Below are positions 17,548-26,084 of a stretch of DNA of 64,000 nucleotides, one piece after another; the stretch's first letter is position 1; each line of letters opens with the position of its first letter. Source of the stretch: Aquipseudomonas ullengensis (lineage in GTDB: Bacteria; Pseudomonadota; Gammaproteobacteria; Pseudomonadales; Pseudomonadaceae); the NCBI RefSeq assembly GCF_014174475.1, contig NZ_JACJUD010000002.1, forward strand, positions 124,001 through 188,000, given 5' to 3'. Both the position numbers and the translations under genes were made by a program. The notes beneath the pieces were generated by a model. The model was given only the letters and a program-made list of their open reading frames with translations, did not search any database and was not told where the DNA came from.

Positions 17548-18683
17548 GCGAGCAAGTTGACCAGGGTCTGGTAGTAGATTTCGGTCAGCACATCGAGGTC
17601 GCTGGCCAGCACGCGCTCGTCGATCTGGTGGATGGTGGCGTTGACCGGGCCCAGTTCGACGACTTGCGTACCCAGGGTGGCGATGAAGCGCCCGTCCGAA
17701 GTGCCGCCGGAGGTCGAGGGGGTGGTCTCGCGGCCGGTCACAGTTTTGATCCCGGCGGCCACGGCATCCAGCAGGTCGCCCGGCTGGGTGAGGAACGGCA
17801 GGCCGGACAGCGCCCAGTCCAGTTCGTAGTCCAGACCGTGCTTGTCGAGGATGGCGCGCACGCGCTGCTGCAGGCCTTCGACCGTCGACTCGGTGGAGAA
17901 ACGGAAGTTGAACACCGCTTTCAGCTCACCCGGAATCACGTTGGTCGCGCCGGTGCCGGAATTCAGGTTGGAAACCTGGAAGCTGGTGGGCGGGAAGTAG
18001 GCGTTGCCGTTGTCCCAGTGCTCGGCGGCCAATTCGGCCAGGGCTGGGGCGGCCAGGTGGATGGGGTTCTTGGCCAGGTGCGGGTAGGCCACGTGGCCCT
18101 GCTTGCCGCGCACGGTGAGGGTGCATCCGAGGGAGCCGCGGCGGCCATTCTTGACCATGTCACCGACCAGGGTGGTGCTCGACGGTTCGCCGACGATGCA
18201 CCAGTCCAGGCGCTCGCCACGTTCGCGCAGGCGCTCGACCACGGCCTTGGTGCCGTGGTGGGCCGGGCCTTCCTCGTCGCTGGTGATGAGGAAAGTGATC
18301 GCGCCCTTGTGGTTCGGGTGATCGGCGACGAAGCGCTCCACTGCGATGATCATCGACGCCAGGCTGCCCTTCATGTCGGCCGCGCCACGGCCGCAGAGCA
18401 TGCCCTGTTCATCGATCAGCGCATCGAACGGCTGGTGCTGCCAGGATTGCAGCGGACCGGTCGGCACCACGTCGGTATGCCCGGCGAAACACAGCACCGG
18501 ACCGTCGCCGCCACGGTGGGCCCAGAAGTTGTCCACCTCCTCGATCCGCATCGGCTCCAGCGCGAAGCCGACGGCAGCCAGGCGGCGCATCATCAGCTCC
18601 TGGCAGCCTTCGTCGACCGGCGTGACGGATGGGCGACGAATCAGGTCGCAGGCAAGCTCGAGGGTGGGGGAGAGGGTGGGCAT
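17544..18683 (-). CDS. dapE: Succinyl-diaminopimelate desuccinylase
   Basis: This 379-aa M20 metallopeptidase releases LL-diaminopimelate in lysine and peptidoglycan synthesis. Zinc-site motifs are [21 protein letters not shown] and TSDEEGPA, followed by the lid domain. The frame is open 14 codons further up, but ATG 18683 is chosen because CCGGAG lies before it and the protein then begins [15 protein letters not shown] as in relatives. The overlap with rlmA suggests a dapE-rlmA message. dapC and dapD of the same pathway lie at 27-30 kb. Confidence 0.95.
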   Translation of the reverse strand: MPTLSPTLELACDLIRRPSVTPVDEGCQELMMRRLAAVGFALEPMRIEEVDNFWAHRGGDGPVLCFAGHTDVVPTGPLQSWQHQPFDALIDEQGMLCGRGAADMKGSLASMIIAVERFVADHPNHKGAITFLITSDEEGPAHHGTKAVVERLRERGERLDWCIVGEPSSTTLVGDMVKNGRRGSLGCTLTVRGKQGHVAYPHLAKNPIHLAAPALAELAAEHWDNGNAYFPPTSFQVSNLNSGTGATNVIPGELKAVFNFRFSTESTVEGLQQRVRAILDKHGLDYELDWALSGLPFLTQPGDLLDAVAAGIKTVTGRETTPSTSGGTSDGRFIATLGTQVVELGPVNATIHQIDERVLASDLDVLTEIYYQTLVNLLA

Positions 18684-18735
18684 GGATCGACTCCGGATAA
18701 CACTCAGGGCGCGGAAAAGGCGCACATCTTAAAGC

Positions 18736-18761
18736 AAAACGGCGGCCCAGGGCCGCCGTTT
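18736..18761 (-). terminator. ndvB terminator
   Basis: The hairpin AAACGGCGGC / GCCGCCGTTT with a 5-base loop lies 19 bases beyond the ndvB stop. Reading leftward it is followed by only a short T-run (TTTTG CTTT), so strength is moderate. Confidence 0.65.
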
Positions 18762-18779
18762 CGACAGGCCACGCGTGAC

Positions 18780-21377
18780 TCAGGCCTGCGCCACAGCCTC
18801 GTCGGCCGGGGCTTCGGACGGTTTCGGCAGCGACGACAGCAGGGCCATGATCAGCGCCGCCAGGTACGGCAGCGACTGCACCAGCAGGGCTGCCACCCAG
18901 AACTGCACGTCGGCGTTGTGGATGTCCTGGGCGAAGCTGATGCCGATGGCCGCACCCCACAGCAGGAGCATGACGAACACCTCTTCGCGTGCTTCCGCCA
19001 GGGCTACCGCGATGCCGTGGTTGCTGGCCATCTTCGGTGTGCGGAAGAACGGGATGGTCTTGGTGAACGCGCCGTACAGCACCGCCTTGGCGATGGTGTG
19101 CGACAGCGCCAGACCGGCCACCGCCGCCTGGAACGAACGCTTCAGGTCGACACCCACCGCACGCTGGTAGAGGAACATGATCTTGCCGAACTTGAAGAAG
19201 AACAGCGTCAGCGGCGGGATGGCGAAGATCAGCAGCGGCGGGTCGACCCGGTTGGGCACGATGATCATCGCCGACGACCAGAGCAGGGCGCCGATGGTGA
19301 AGAAGATGTTCAGGCCATCGGCAATCCACGGCAGCCAGCCGGCGATGAAGTGGTAGCGCTGGCCACGGGTCAGTTCCGAGCCCTGGCCGCGGAACAGACT
19401 GCGGGCGTGGCCTTTCATGATCTGAATGGCGCCGTAGGCCCAGCGGAAACGCTGCTTCTTGTAATCGATGAAGGTGTCAGGCATCAGGCCCTGGCCGAAG
19501 CTGTCGTGGGCGTAGGCGGCCGAATAGCCTTTCTCGAACACGCGCAGACCCAGCTCGGCGTCTTCGCAGATGGTCCAGTCGGCCCACTTCAGCTCGTCCA
19601 TCACGGTACGGCGGATCATGGTCATGGTGCCGTGCTGGATGATCGCGTCGCGGTCGTTACGGGTGACCATGCCGATGTGGAAGAAGCCTTTGTACTCGGC
19701 GTAGCAGAGCTTCTTGAAGGTGCTCTCGTTGCCGTCGCGGTAGTCCTGCGGCGACTGCACCACGGCAATATCCGGGTTGGCGAAGTGCGGCACCATGTGC
19801 TTGAGCCAGTTGGGATTGACGCAGTAGTCGGAGTCGATCACCGCGATCACTTCGGCATCCGGCGAGGTGTGCGGCAGGATGTAGTTCAGCGCGCCACCCT
19901 TGAAGCCTTCGATCGGTGCGACGTGGAAGAAGCGGAAACGCTCGCCGAGCTGCTCGCAATAGGCCTGTACCGGTTCCCAGACCGCCGGATCCTTGGTGTT
20001 GTTGTCGATGATGATGACTTCGTAATCCGGATAGTCCAGAGCGGCCAGGGCATCCAGGGTCTGTTTCACCATCTCCGGTGGTTCGTTGTAGCAGGGCACG
20101 TGGATCGACACTTTCGGCCGGTAGGCGGTGTCGGTCAGCACTGGCAGGAACGGCCGGCGGCGGGTGCGGGTCCAGGCGGTTTCAGCCAGCTCGTGGGCCT
20201 CGGTGAGCAGCACGATGAACACGCCAAGGGCGCCGATCCCGAGCAGGCAGCCGACGGTCAGGCTGAACCAGGTGCTGTACTGCTGGCTGTAGTCGTAGGC
20301 GATCCACACCAGGGCGGAACCGCCGACGAAGGCGACGAAGGTCAGGAAGGTGCGGCCGCGCTGACGCAGCGAGCTGCCGTCGATCAGCATCAGGGCCAGG
20401 GCCAGCAGGGCCAGGACCACCGAGCCAACGGCCAGCATGCGCCACTGCGGAATGGCCACGATCGGGCCTTCGAAGGCGAACTTGGGTTGGCGGTCGAGGT
20501 TGTACACACCCCAGTAGGCGCCCACGGAGCCTTCATCGCTGGCCTTCCACGGCTGGTCGAAGGCTTCGATGACGAAGTAGTTGTAACCCTTGGCGTTCAG
20601 CGTGTTGACCAGCGTGCGCAGGTAGATCGCCTGGTCGGCCTGGGAGGCGTCGGCGCCGCCACGCATGCGACCGTTGCTTGGCCAGCCGACTTCGGACAGC
20701 AGCAGCGGTTTTTTCGGGAAGAGTTTCTTCAGGTCCTTGGCCCGCTCGAGGACGAACTCGGTGGAGTCCTCCATCGGCACGAATTCCCAGTAGGGCAGCA
20801 CGTGGGCGGCGACCAGGTCGGTGTGCTTGGCCAGCTGCGGGTATTCCTGCCAGATGTGCCACTGTTCGGAGGTGGTCACCGGCACCTTGACGGCGGCGCG
20901 CACGCGATCGATGTACTCGATCAGGTGTTCGGGGGTGATCTCACGGCGGAACAACGCTTCGTTGCCGACCACCACGCGAACCACGCTGCGCGAGTTGTTG
21001 GCGATCTCGATGGCCTTGACGATCTCGCGTTCGTTGCGTTCTTCGTCGGGGCTGATCCAGATGCCCAGGGTCACGCGCAGGCCGAACTCTTCGGCGATGC
21101 GCGGAATGTCCGCCAGCTTGCCGTCCACCGAGTAGGTGCGAATGCTGTCGGTCTGCTTGCTCAGCAGCTCGAGGTCGGCGCGGATCTGCTCGTCGCTCGG
21201 GTAGATGTTGCGCTGCGGGTCTTGCCCGGCGCGGAACGGCGAGAAGGAGAAGCCGGAGATCTGCTCCGGCCAGTCCGGGGCAGTGACGGGGCGGTTGTAC
21301 AGCGCCCAGATACCGGTGAACAGCGCGGCAATCGCCACGAAAACCACCAGATTGAGACCGAATTTGCGCGTTGGCAT
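18780..21377 (-). CDS. ndvB: NdvB-type fused glucosidase/glucosyltransferase membrane protein
   Basis: This 865-aa protein combines an N-terminal membrane helix, an extracytoplasmic GH17-like domain (about residues 50-300, with VVVGNEALFR and LLLSEVGWPSNG carrying the two glutamates), several helices, and a family-2 glycosyltransferase. The transferase shows YNEPPEMV, DSDYCVNP, EDAELGLR and QRFRWAYGA (the QxxRW motif), followed by more helices. In P. aeruginosa the matching gene makes periplasmic cyclic glucans linked to biofilm-specific antibiotic tolerance. ATG 21377 is chosen over an upstream start at 21440 since it puts the signal anchor first; the ribosome site is weak. Confidence 0.85.
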   Translation of the reverse strand: MPTRKFGLNLVVFVAIAALFTGIWALYNRPVTAPDWPEQISGFSFSPFRAGQDPQRNIYPSDEQIRADLELLSKQTDSIRTYSVDGKLADIPRIAEEFGLRVTLGIWISPDEERNEREIVKAIEIANNSRSVVRVVVGNEALFRREITPEHLIEYIDRVRAAVKVPVTTSEQWHIWQEYPQLAKHTDLVAAHVLPYWEFVPMEDSTEFVLERAKDLKKLFPKKPLLLSEVGWPSNGRMRGGADASQADQAIYLRTLVNTLNAKGYNYFVIEAFDQPWKASDEGSVGAYWGVYNLDRQPKFAFEGPIVAIPQWRMLAVGSVVLALLALALMLIDGSSLRQRGRTFLTFVAFVGGSALVWIAYDYSQQYSTWFSLTVGCLLGIGALGVFIVLLTEAHELAETAWTRTRRRPFLPVLTDTAYRPKVSIHVPCYNEPPEMVKQTLDALAALDYPDYEVIIIDNNTKDPAVWEPVQAYCEQLGERFRFFHVAPIEGFKGGALNYILPHTSPDAEVIAVIDSDYCVNPNWLKHMVPHFANPDIAVVQSPQDYRDGNESTFKKLCYAEYKGFFHIGMVTRNDRDAIIQHGTMTMIRRTVMDELKWADWTICEDAELGLRVFEKGYSAAYAHDSFGQGLMPDTFIDYKKQRFRWAYGAIQIMKGHARSLFRGQGSELTRGQRYHFIAGWLPWIADGLNIFFTIGALLWSSAMIIVPNRVDPPLLIFAIPPLTLFFFKFGKIMFLYQRAVGVDLKRSFQAAVAGLALSHTIAKAVLYGAFTKTIPFFRTPKMASNHGIAVALAEAREEVFVMLLLWGAAIGISFAQDIHNADVQFWVAALLVQSLPYLAALIMALLSSLPKPSEAPADEAVAQA

Positions 21378-21554
21378 AGCTATTGTCTGGTTCCGCAAGG
21401 TGGAACGAAAAAGGGCCGGCGAACGCCGGTCGGCGCGCATGCTACTCCGCCGCCGATTACCTGTATAGCACCGCTAGAGCCGCTAATGGCGGGCTTTTGC
21501 AGGTGCTGGCGGTTTTGATCCACGGGGCGCGGATTTAGTTCTTCGGCCGAGGCC
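21378..21554. other. Gap between ndvB and the yqhD-like gene
   Basis: This 177-base gap carries the terminator at 21406-21430. The rest shows no recognisable promoter, hairpin or small gene; the ndvB promoter must lie here but I cannot place it. Confidence 0.5.
21406..21430 (-). terminator. Terminator for the yqhD-like gene
   Basis: Leftward, CCGGC-GTTC-GCCGG is followed by CCCTTTTTCG. It lies about 130 bases past the dehydrogenase stop and just upstream of ndvB. Confidence 0.6.
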
Positions 21555-22706
21555 TCACAGGGCACGCAGGAGGATGCGTTCGCTGGTGGCCAGGTCGATG
21601 TCGCGGTGCTCGCCGAGGGCGAGCATGCCATGGCGCTGCAACTGCGCCAGTACTTCAGGAATCGCCTCGGCATCCAGGCCATGAGCGGACAGCCGCGTGG
21701 CCACGCCCATGCGCTGGAAGAAGGCTTCGGTGGCGTGGATGGCCGCATCCACACACTCGTCCGGGCTGCCCTTGCGCAGGCCCCAGACCCGCTCGGCGTA
21801 TTGCAGCAGTTTGGCGTGCTTGGCGTCGCGGCGTTCGGCCAGCAGTGCCGGGAGGATCACGGCGAGGGTCTGCGCGTGGTCGAGGTGATACAGGGCGGTG
21901 AGTTCGTGGCCGATCAGATGGGTGGCCCAGTCCTGTGGCACTCCGCAGCCGAGCAGGCCATTGAGGGCCTGGGTGGCGCACCACATGAGGTTGGCGCGCA
22001 CGTTGTAGTCCTCGGGGTTGGCCAGGGCCTTGGGTCCTTCCTCGATCAGGGTCAGCAGCAGGCCTTCGGCATAGCGATCCTGCAGCGGCGCATCGCTCGG
22101 GTAGGTGAGGTACTGCTCCAGGGTGTGCACGAATGCATCCACCACGCCGTTGCCGATCTGTCGAGGCGGCAGGCTGAAGGTGGTCCGTGGGTCGAGAATG
22201 GCGAAGCGCGGGAACAGCAGCGGGCTGAAGAACGGTAGCTTCTGCTGGCGCTCGGCATGGCTGACCACGCCGTTGCCGTTGCTCTCGGAGCCGGTGGCGG
22301 CCAGGGTCAGCACGCAGCCCAGGGGCAGCGCCTGTTCGGCGCGGGTGCCGCAGAGCAGGTCGAACGGCTCACCCGAATAGGCGCAGGCGGCGGCGATGAA
22401 TTTGCTGCCATCGATCACCGAACCGCCGCCGACGGCCAGGATGAAACTGCTTTCGTCAGCCTTGGCCTGTGCCACGGCGCGCAGCAGGGTGGTGTATTGC
22501 GGGTTGGCTTCGATGCCGCCGAAGCGGCTCACCGGGTAACTGCTCAGGGCCTGCTCTACCTGTTCCCACACACCGTTCTGGAAGATGCTGCCGCCGCCGT
22601 GGGTCACCAGCACCCGGCTGCCGGCAGGGATGTGCTGGGCCAGGCTGGCGATCTGGCCTTCGCCAAAGAGGATGCGCGTCGGGTTGTAGAAGTTGAAGTT
22701 GCGCAT
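21555..22706 (-). CDS. yqhD: Iron-type alcohol/aldehyde dehydrogenase, YqhD-like
   Basis: The 383-aa protein is a group III metal-dependent dehydrogenase, likely an NADPH aldehyde reductase for short-chain and lipid-derived aldehydes. The nucleotide site shows THGGGS and ILAVGGGSVIDGSK. Metal ligands are visible as the D and H of VVDAFVHTLEQY and the two H in the HLIGHELTALYHLDHAQT region. The start at 22706 gives MRNFNFYNPTRILFGEGQ, close to YqhD; a longer frame upstream lacks a signal. It is divergent from tcdA. A possible leftward -10 (TATAGT, 22740-22735) lacks a good -35. Confidence 0.85.
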   Translation of the reverse strand: MRNFNFYNPTRILFGEGQIASLAQHIPAGSRVLVTHGGGSIFQNGVWEQVEQALSSYPVSRFGGIEANPQYTTLLRAVAQAKADESSFILAVGGGSVIDGSKFIAAACAYSGEPFDLLCGTRAEQALPLGCVLTLAATGSESNGNGVVSHAERQQKLPFFSPLLFPRFAILDPRTTFSLPPRQIGNGVVDAFVHTLEQYLTYPSDAPLQDRYAEGLLLTLIEEGPKALANPEDYNVRANLMWCATQALNGLLGCGVPQDWATHLIGHELTALYHLDHAQTLAVILPALLAERRDAKHAKLLQYAERVWGLRKGSPDECVDAAIHATEAFFQRMGVATRLSAHGLDAEAIPEVLAQLQRHGMLALGEHRDIDLATSERILLRAL

Positions 22707-22789
22707 GAGCGGCTCCGCGCAGGACTGTCCCTGCACTATAGCGAAGCGCTTGTCCGCTGCCCGGCATGCGCAGTGGCGCGCGGCACTTA

Positions 22790-22795
22790 TATAAT
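22790..22795 (+). promoter_or_regulatory. -10 element before tcdA
   Basis: A perfect TATAAT lies 26 bases before the tcdA ATG. No -35 consensus is seen at 16-18 bases, so only the -10 is claimed. Confidence 0.4.
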
Positions 22796-22821
22796 GCCCG
22801 CCGGTTTTCGAGGTGTGTGGC

Positions 22822-23634
22822 ATGGCAACAGATGATCAGCGTTTCGGCGGCATCGCCCGCTTGTACGGCGTGCAAGGGCTGGAGCGCCTGCAGGCGGCGC
22901 ATGTGGCGGTGGTGGGGCTCGGCGGCGTGGGTTCCTGGGCAGCGGAAGCGCTGGCACGTTCCGGTGTGGGCGAGATTTCCCTGTTCGACCTGGACGACAT
23001 CTGCGTGACCAATACCAACCGTCAGGTGCATGCGTTGGCCGGGGCGATCGGCAAGGCCAAGGTCGAGGTCATGGCCGAGCGCATTCGTGCGATCAATCCG
23101 GCTTGCGTGGTGCACGCGGTGGCCGACTTTGTCACCCGCGAGACCATGGCCGAGTACATCACCGAGGAGTTGGATGCGGTGATCGACTGCATCGACAGCG
23201 TGGCGGCCAAGGCAGCGCTGATCTCCTGGTGCAAGCGGCGCAAGATCCAGGTCGTCGCCACCGGCGGTGCTGGCGGGCAGATCGACCCGACCATGATCGA
23301 GATCGCCGACCTCAACAAGACCGTCAACGACCCATTGATCGCCAAGGTGCGTTCGTTGCTGCGCCGCGACTACAACTTCTCGCGTACGCCGGGACGCACC
23401 TACAGCATCACCTGCGTCTACTCGCGCGAGCAGCTGCGCTATCCGCAGGCCGATGGCAGCGTGTGCCAGACCAAGGTGTTTGCCGGTGAAGGCACACGCC
23501 TGGACTGCGCGGGCGGCTTCGGTGCGGCAATGATGGTCACCGCCAGCTTCGGCATGCTCGCGGCGGCAAAGATCGTCGACAAGCTGGTAGCCGGCGCGCG
23601 GCGCCCATCGGAGCGGCAGGCGCCGACGGCCTGA
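22822..23634 (+). CDS. tcdA: tRNA threonylcarbamoyladenosine dehydratase (CsdL)
   Basis: This 270-aa E1-like enzyme uses ATP to cyclise t6A37 of tRNA. It shows GLGGVGSWAAEALARSGVG for nucleotide binding, the DLDDICVTNTNRQ stretch, and YSITCVYSREQ farther on. ATG 22822 is chosen over GTG 22813 because GAGGTG is at 6 bases. In other gammaproteobacteria it works with CsdA and CsdE, which lie 2-4 kb downstream on the other strand here. Confidence 0.93.
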   Translation: MATDDQRFGGIARLYGVQGLERLQAAHVAVVGLGGVGSWAAEALARSGVGEISLFDLDDICVTNTNRQVHALAGAIGKAKVEVMAERIRAINPACVVHAVADFVTRETMAEYITEELDAVIDCIDSVAAKAALISWCKRRKIQVVATGGAGGQIDPTMIEIADLNKTVNDPLIAKVRSLLRRDYNFSRTPGRTYSITCVYSREQLRYPQADGSVCQTKVFAGEGTRLDCAGGFGAAMMVTASFGMLAAAKIVDKLVAGARRPSERQAPTA

Positions 23635-23743
23635 GCTTTGTATCAGGCTCTTTACCCAGGCATTACCTTGGGCTGACCCATCGGCGCGGGCGGCTTTGGC
23701 ACCATGGCGCTCCAGATTGCCGCCCCATTGTGGATGCCTGCCC

Positions 23744-24919
23744 ATGCGCCTTGCCTTGCCCTGTTTTGCCCTGCCGCTGTGCCTCGGTCTGCTGACCGCC
23801 TGTGCCGGACATCCCGAACCGCCAACGAACCCTGCCGACGCCATGCAGCCTTACCTGCAGGCGGCGTATCAGCCGGCTGCCCATGTACCGGTTACGGGGT
23901 GGGATGCGCTGTGGATGCTGGGTGAGGAGGCGGTGGAGGTCAGCTGGCTCGCCCCGCGCGAGGCTCAGGGGGCGCCGCTGATCGTTTATCTGCCGGGCCT
24001 GGGTGAGGGCAGTCGTGCTGGCGAGCAGTGGCGTCGCGCCTGGGCTGAGGCTGGCTATGCGGTGCTTTCGGTGCAGCCCAAGCGTTATGGGCGGGCCATC
24101 TATTCCAGCAATGAGGCCCAGGCCGGGGTGTTCTACGGTCTGGCGCAGCGTAGCTATGCGGCGTCGGCATTGCAGGGGCGTATCGAGGTGCTTGAGCAGG
24201 TGCTGGGCGAAGTCCGGCGCCGTGCCCAGGCGGGCGAGTTTGCCGGTGTCGAGCTGAAGCCGGTGGCAGTGGCGGGCTTCGACCTCGGTGCGCAGACCGC
24301 CGCTGCGCTGGCCGGTGAGCGTGATGCGCGGGAGCCGATGCCGGCCGGTTGGCAGCCGCAGGCGGTGATTCTGCTCAGCCCTTATGCACCTAGTCAGGCT
24401 GACCCCCAGCGCTTTGCACGGATTGCCACATCCGTGCTGGCGGTGACGGGCCCGCGTGACGAGGACCCGTTCAGCTGGGTCAGCCCGCCAAGCCGCCGCC
24501 AGCAGCTGTGGCAAGGGTTGCAGGTGGCGGGCAGCTATCAGTTGCTCAGCCGGTCGGCCAGCCACGCCTTGCTCAGTGGTTCGCTCGCGGGCATGCCGCC
24601 AGGGGAGGGCAGAGGCGGCAAGCCGCCGCGCGGTAGCGAAGGTGGCGGACCCGGAGGCAGCGGGGCAGGTGGTCCGGGGGGCGGTGGTCCCGGCGGGCCG
24701 GGTGGCCCTGGTCGTGGTGGCGAGGTGTTCGCCAGTCGTGCCGGGCATGGCCAAGGTGTGGAAGAGACGTTCGATCCCCGTCAGGCGGCCAGCGTGCAGG
24801 CGGTCAGCTTGGCCTTCCTCGATGCCCGCGTGCGCCACTCGGCTGCGGCGCAGGCCTGGTTGGACCAGGCCGCCGAGCAGTGGTTACAACCGGTGGCCAG
24901 CCTGCAGCGCAAGCCCTAG
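23744..24919 (+). CDS. Putative lipoprotein with alpha/beta-hydrolase features and Gly-rich insert
   Basis: This 391-aa protein begins with a lipoprotein signal (LLTAC, Cys20). The middle looks like an alpha/beta hydrolase: PLIVYLPGLGEGSRAGEQW near residue 80 resembles an oxyanion region, and GFDLG (178-182) sits where GxSxG is expected, with Asp in place of Ser. A possible catalytic His is in SRSASHALLSG. Residues about 286-327 are a Gly/Pro/Arg low-complexity tract. No strong ribosome site is seen; ATG 23744 is chosen for the signal peptide. The function is unknown. Confidence 0.7.
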   Translation: MRLALPCFALPLCLGLLTACAGHPEPPTNPADAMQPYLQAAYQPAAHVPVTGWDALWMLGEEAVEVSWLAPREAQGAPLIVYLPGLGEGSRAGEQWRRAWAEAGYAVLSVQPKRYGRAIYSSNEAQAGVFYGLAQRSYAASALQGRIEVLEQVLGEVRRRAQAGEFAGVELKPVAVAGFDLGAQTAAALAGERDAREPMPAGWQPQAVILLSPYAPSQADPQRFARIATSVLAVTGPRDEDPFSWVSPPSRRQQLWQGLQVAGSYQLLSRSASHALLSGSLAGMPPGEGRGGKPPRGSEGGGPGGSGAGGPGGGGPGGPGGPGRGGEVFASRAGHGQGVEETFDPRQAASVQAVSLAFLDARVRHSAAAQAWLDQAAEQWLQPVASLQRKP

Positions 24920-24934
24920 GCAACCCATCCAGCC

Positions 24935-24997
24935 TGTAGCAGCCAGCTTGCTGGCGATGCTTTTGCCGGCTGGATCGCCAGCAAGCTGGCTCCTACG
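24935..24997. repeat. REP doublet (REPIN), AGCCAGCTTGCTGGC type
   Basis: The left arm TGTAGCAGCCAGCTTGCTGGCGAT and the right arm ATCGCCAGCAAGCTGGCTCCTAC are inverted copies with one mismatch around a 15-base spacer. The motif GTAGGAGCCAGC recurs at 59554-59614. These are typical Pseudomonas intergenic palindromes mobilised in trans by RAYT proteins. Confidence 0.85.
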
Positions 24998-25065
24998 GTG
25001 GCGGTTATCGGGACCGCACGGCAGCTCGGGCGCTTTTATCTGCCGCGGCTGGCGCCACCTAGCCG

Positions 25066-25071
25066 TATAAT
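25066..25071 (+). promoter_or_regulatory. -10 element before the DUF1456 gene
   Basis: A perfect TATAAT lies 40 bases upstream of the ATG. No matching -35 is evident. Confidence 0.4.
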
Positions 25072-25111
25072 CGCGCACTTTCCCGGCCTGCCGGCCCCAA
25101 GAGATACCCCG

Positions 25112-25573
25112 ATGATCAACAACGATGTGCTGCGCAGCCTGCGCTACCTGCTGGATATCAGCGACGCCAAGCTGGTCGAGATCTGCCAACTGGCCGACTA
25201 CCCGCTTGCCGAAGCCGATGTCGCGGCCTTCCTGAAGAAGGACGAGGAAGAGGGTTACACCCCGTGCAGCGACGAGGTGCTGGCGCATTTCCTCGATGGC
25301 CTGGTGTTTTTCAAGCGCGGCAAGGATGAAAGTCGTCCGGCGCTGCCGGTAGAGAAACGCCTGACCAACAACACCATCCTGAAAAAGCTGCGCGTGGCCT
25401 TCGAGCTGAAGGACGACGACATGCACGAGATTCTCCAGGCCGCCGACCTGCCGATGACCAAGGCCGAGCTGAGCGCGCTGTTCCGCAAGCCGGGGCACAA
25501 GAACTTCCGCCTGTGCGGCGATCAGGTCCTGCGCAACTTCCTGCGCGGCCTGACTCAGCGCCAGCGCGGCTGA
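25112..25573 (+). CDS. DUF1456 family protein, YehS-like
   Basis: This 153-aa soluble protein is made of two related halves: INNDVLRSLRYLLDISDAKLVEI and LTNNTILKKLRVAFELKDDDMHEI. Each half continues to an aspartate/leucine-rich helix pair and a short segment ending in LRNFL / LAHFL. This two-repeat design is that of DUF1456 (YehS). The function is not established to my knowledge. ATG 25112 is chosen because the repeat begins there and a TATAAT lies just upstream. It converges on csdE with only 9 bases between the stops. Confidence 0.87.
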   Translation: MINNDVLRSLRYLLDISDAKLVEICQLADYPLAEADVAAFLKKDEEEGYTPCSDEVLAHFLDGLVFFKRGKDESRPALPVEKRLTNNTILKKLRVAFELKDDDMHEILQAADLPMTKAELSALFRKPGHKNFRLCGDQVLRNFLRGLTQRQRG

Positions 25574-25582
25574 GTCTTCGGC

Positions 25583-25990
25583 TCAGCCCTGCGCCAGCTC
25601 GCGCATGCGCTGCAGCACGGCGTTCAAGCCGTTGCTGCGCGAGGGTGACAGCTGGCGACCCAGGCCCAGCTGGTTGAACCAGTCGGGCAGGTCGAGGGCG
25701 GCCAGTTCGGCAGCCGACAACCCGTCGATGCGCGCCAGCAACACCGCCAGCAGGCCGCGAATCAGCCGCGCATCGCTGGTCGCGCGGAACCGCCAGCGTC
25801 CCTCGCTACACGTGCCCACCAGCCACACCTGGCTCTCACAGCCCGCTACGCGGTTGGCGTCCTGCTTTTCTTCGTCGCTCAACGGCTGCAGGCGTTCGCC
25901 CCACTGCATCAGCAGGCGTGCGCGCTGTTCCCAGCCCGGGCAGGCGGCAAAGGCATCCAGAGCTTCCCGGGCCGGGAGTGGGAGTGTCAT
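25583..25990 (-). CDS. csdE: SufE/CsdE-like sulfur acceptor
   Basis: The 135-aa protein accepts persulfide sulfur from a cysteine desulfurase. The acceptor cysteine is C51 in NRVAGCESQVWLVG, and GLLAVLLARIDG follows in the C-terminal helix. It lies downstream of the csdA gene on the same strand, with a REP doublet in the 94-base gap. It could equally be named sufE; csdE is preferred because of the nearby csdA and tcdA. Confidence 0.88.
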   Translation of the reverse strand: MTLPLPAREALDAFAACPGWEQRARLLMQWGERLQPLSDEEKQDANRVAGCESQVWLVGTCSEGRWRFRATSDARLIRGLLAVLLARIDGLSAAELAALDLPDWFNQLGLGRQLSPSRSNGLNAVLQRMRELAQG

Positions 25991-26004
25991 GCCGGCATCG
26001 CCTG

Positions 26005-26074
26005 TGTAGGAGCGAGCTCTGCTCGCGAAGCATTTAGCGGGTCTGGCGTTCGCGAGCAGAGCTCGCTCCTACAG
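26005..26074. repeat. REP doublet (REPIN), AGCGAGCTCTGCTCGC type, inside csdA-csdE
   Basis: Left arm TGTAGGAGCGAGCTCTGC... (26005-26029) and right arm (26049-26074) are near-perfect inverted copies around a 19-base spacer. The GTAGGAGC ends match the other two doublets, but the core stem differs. It sits between csdA and csdE and may reduce csdE message level. Confidence 0.88.
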
Positions 26075-26084
26075 GTGCTCGGGC

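Noticed and set aside
17340..21518. Long plus-strand open frame (1392 codons) opposite rlmA, dapE and ndvB
   Set aside because: It is antisense to three well-supported genes, rich in His/Gln/Arg low-complexity composition, and results from GC-rich codon bias.
24601..24722. Gly-rich tract considered as a frameshift artefact
   Set aside because: The frame on both sides belongs to the same protein and continues to a plausible C-terminus.
24935..26074. Repeats considered as a CRISPR array
   Set aside because: They are inverted doublets, not direct repeats with regular spacers.
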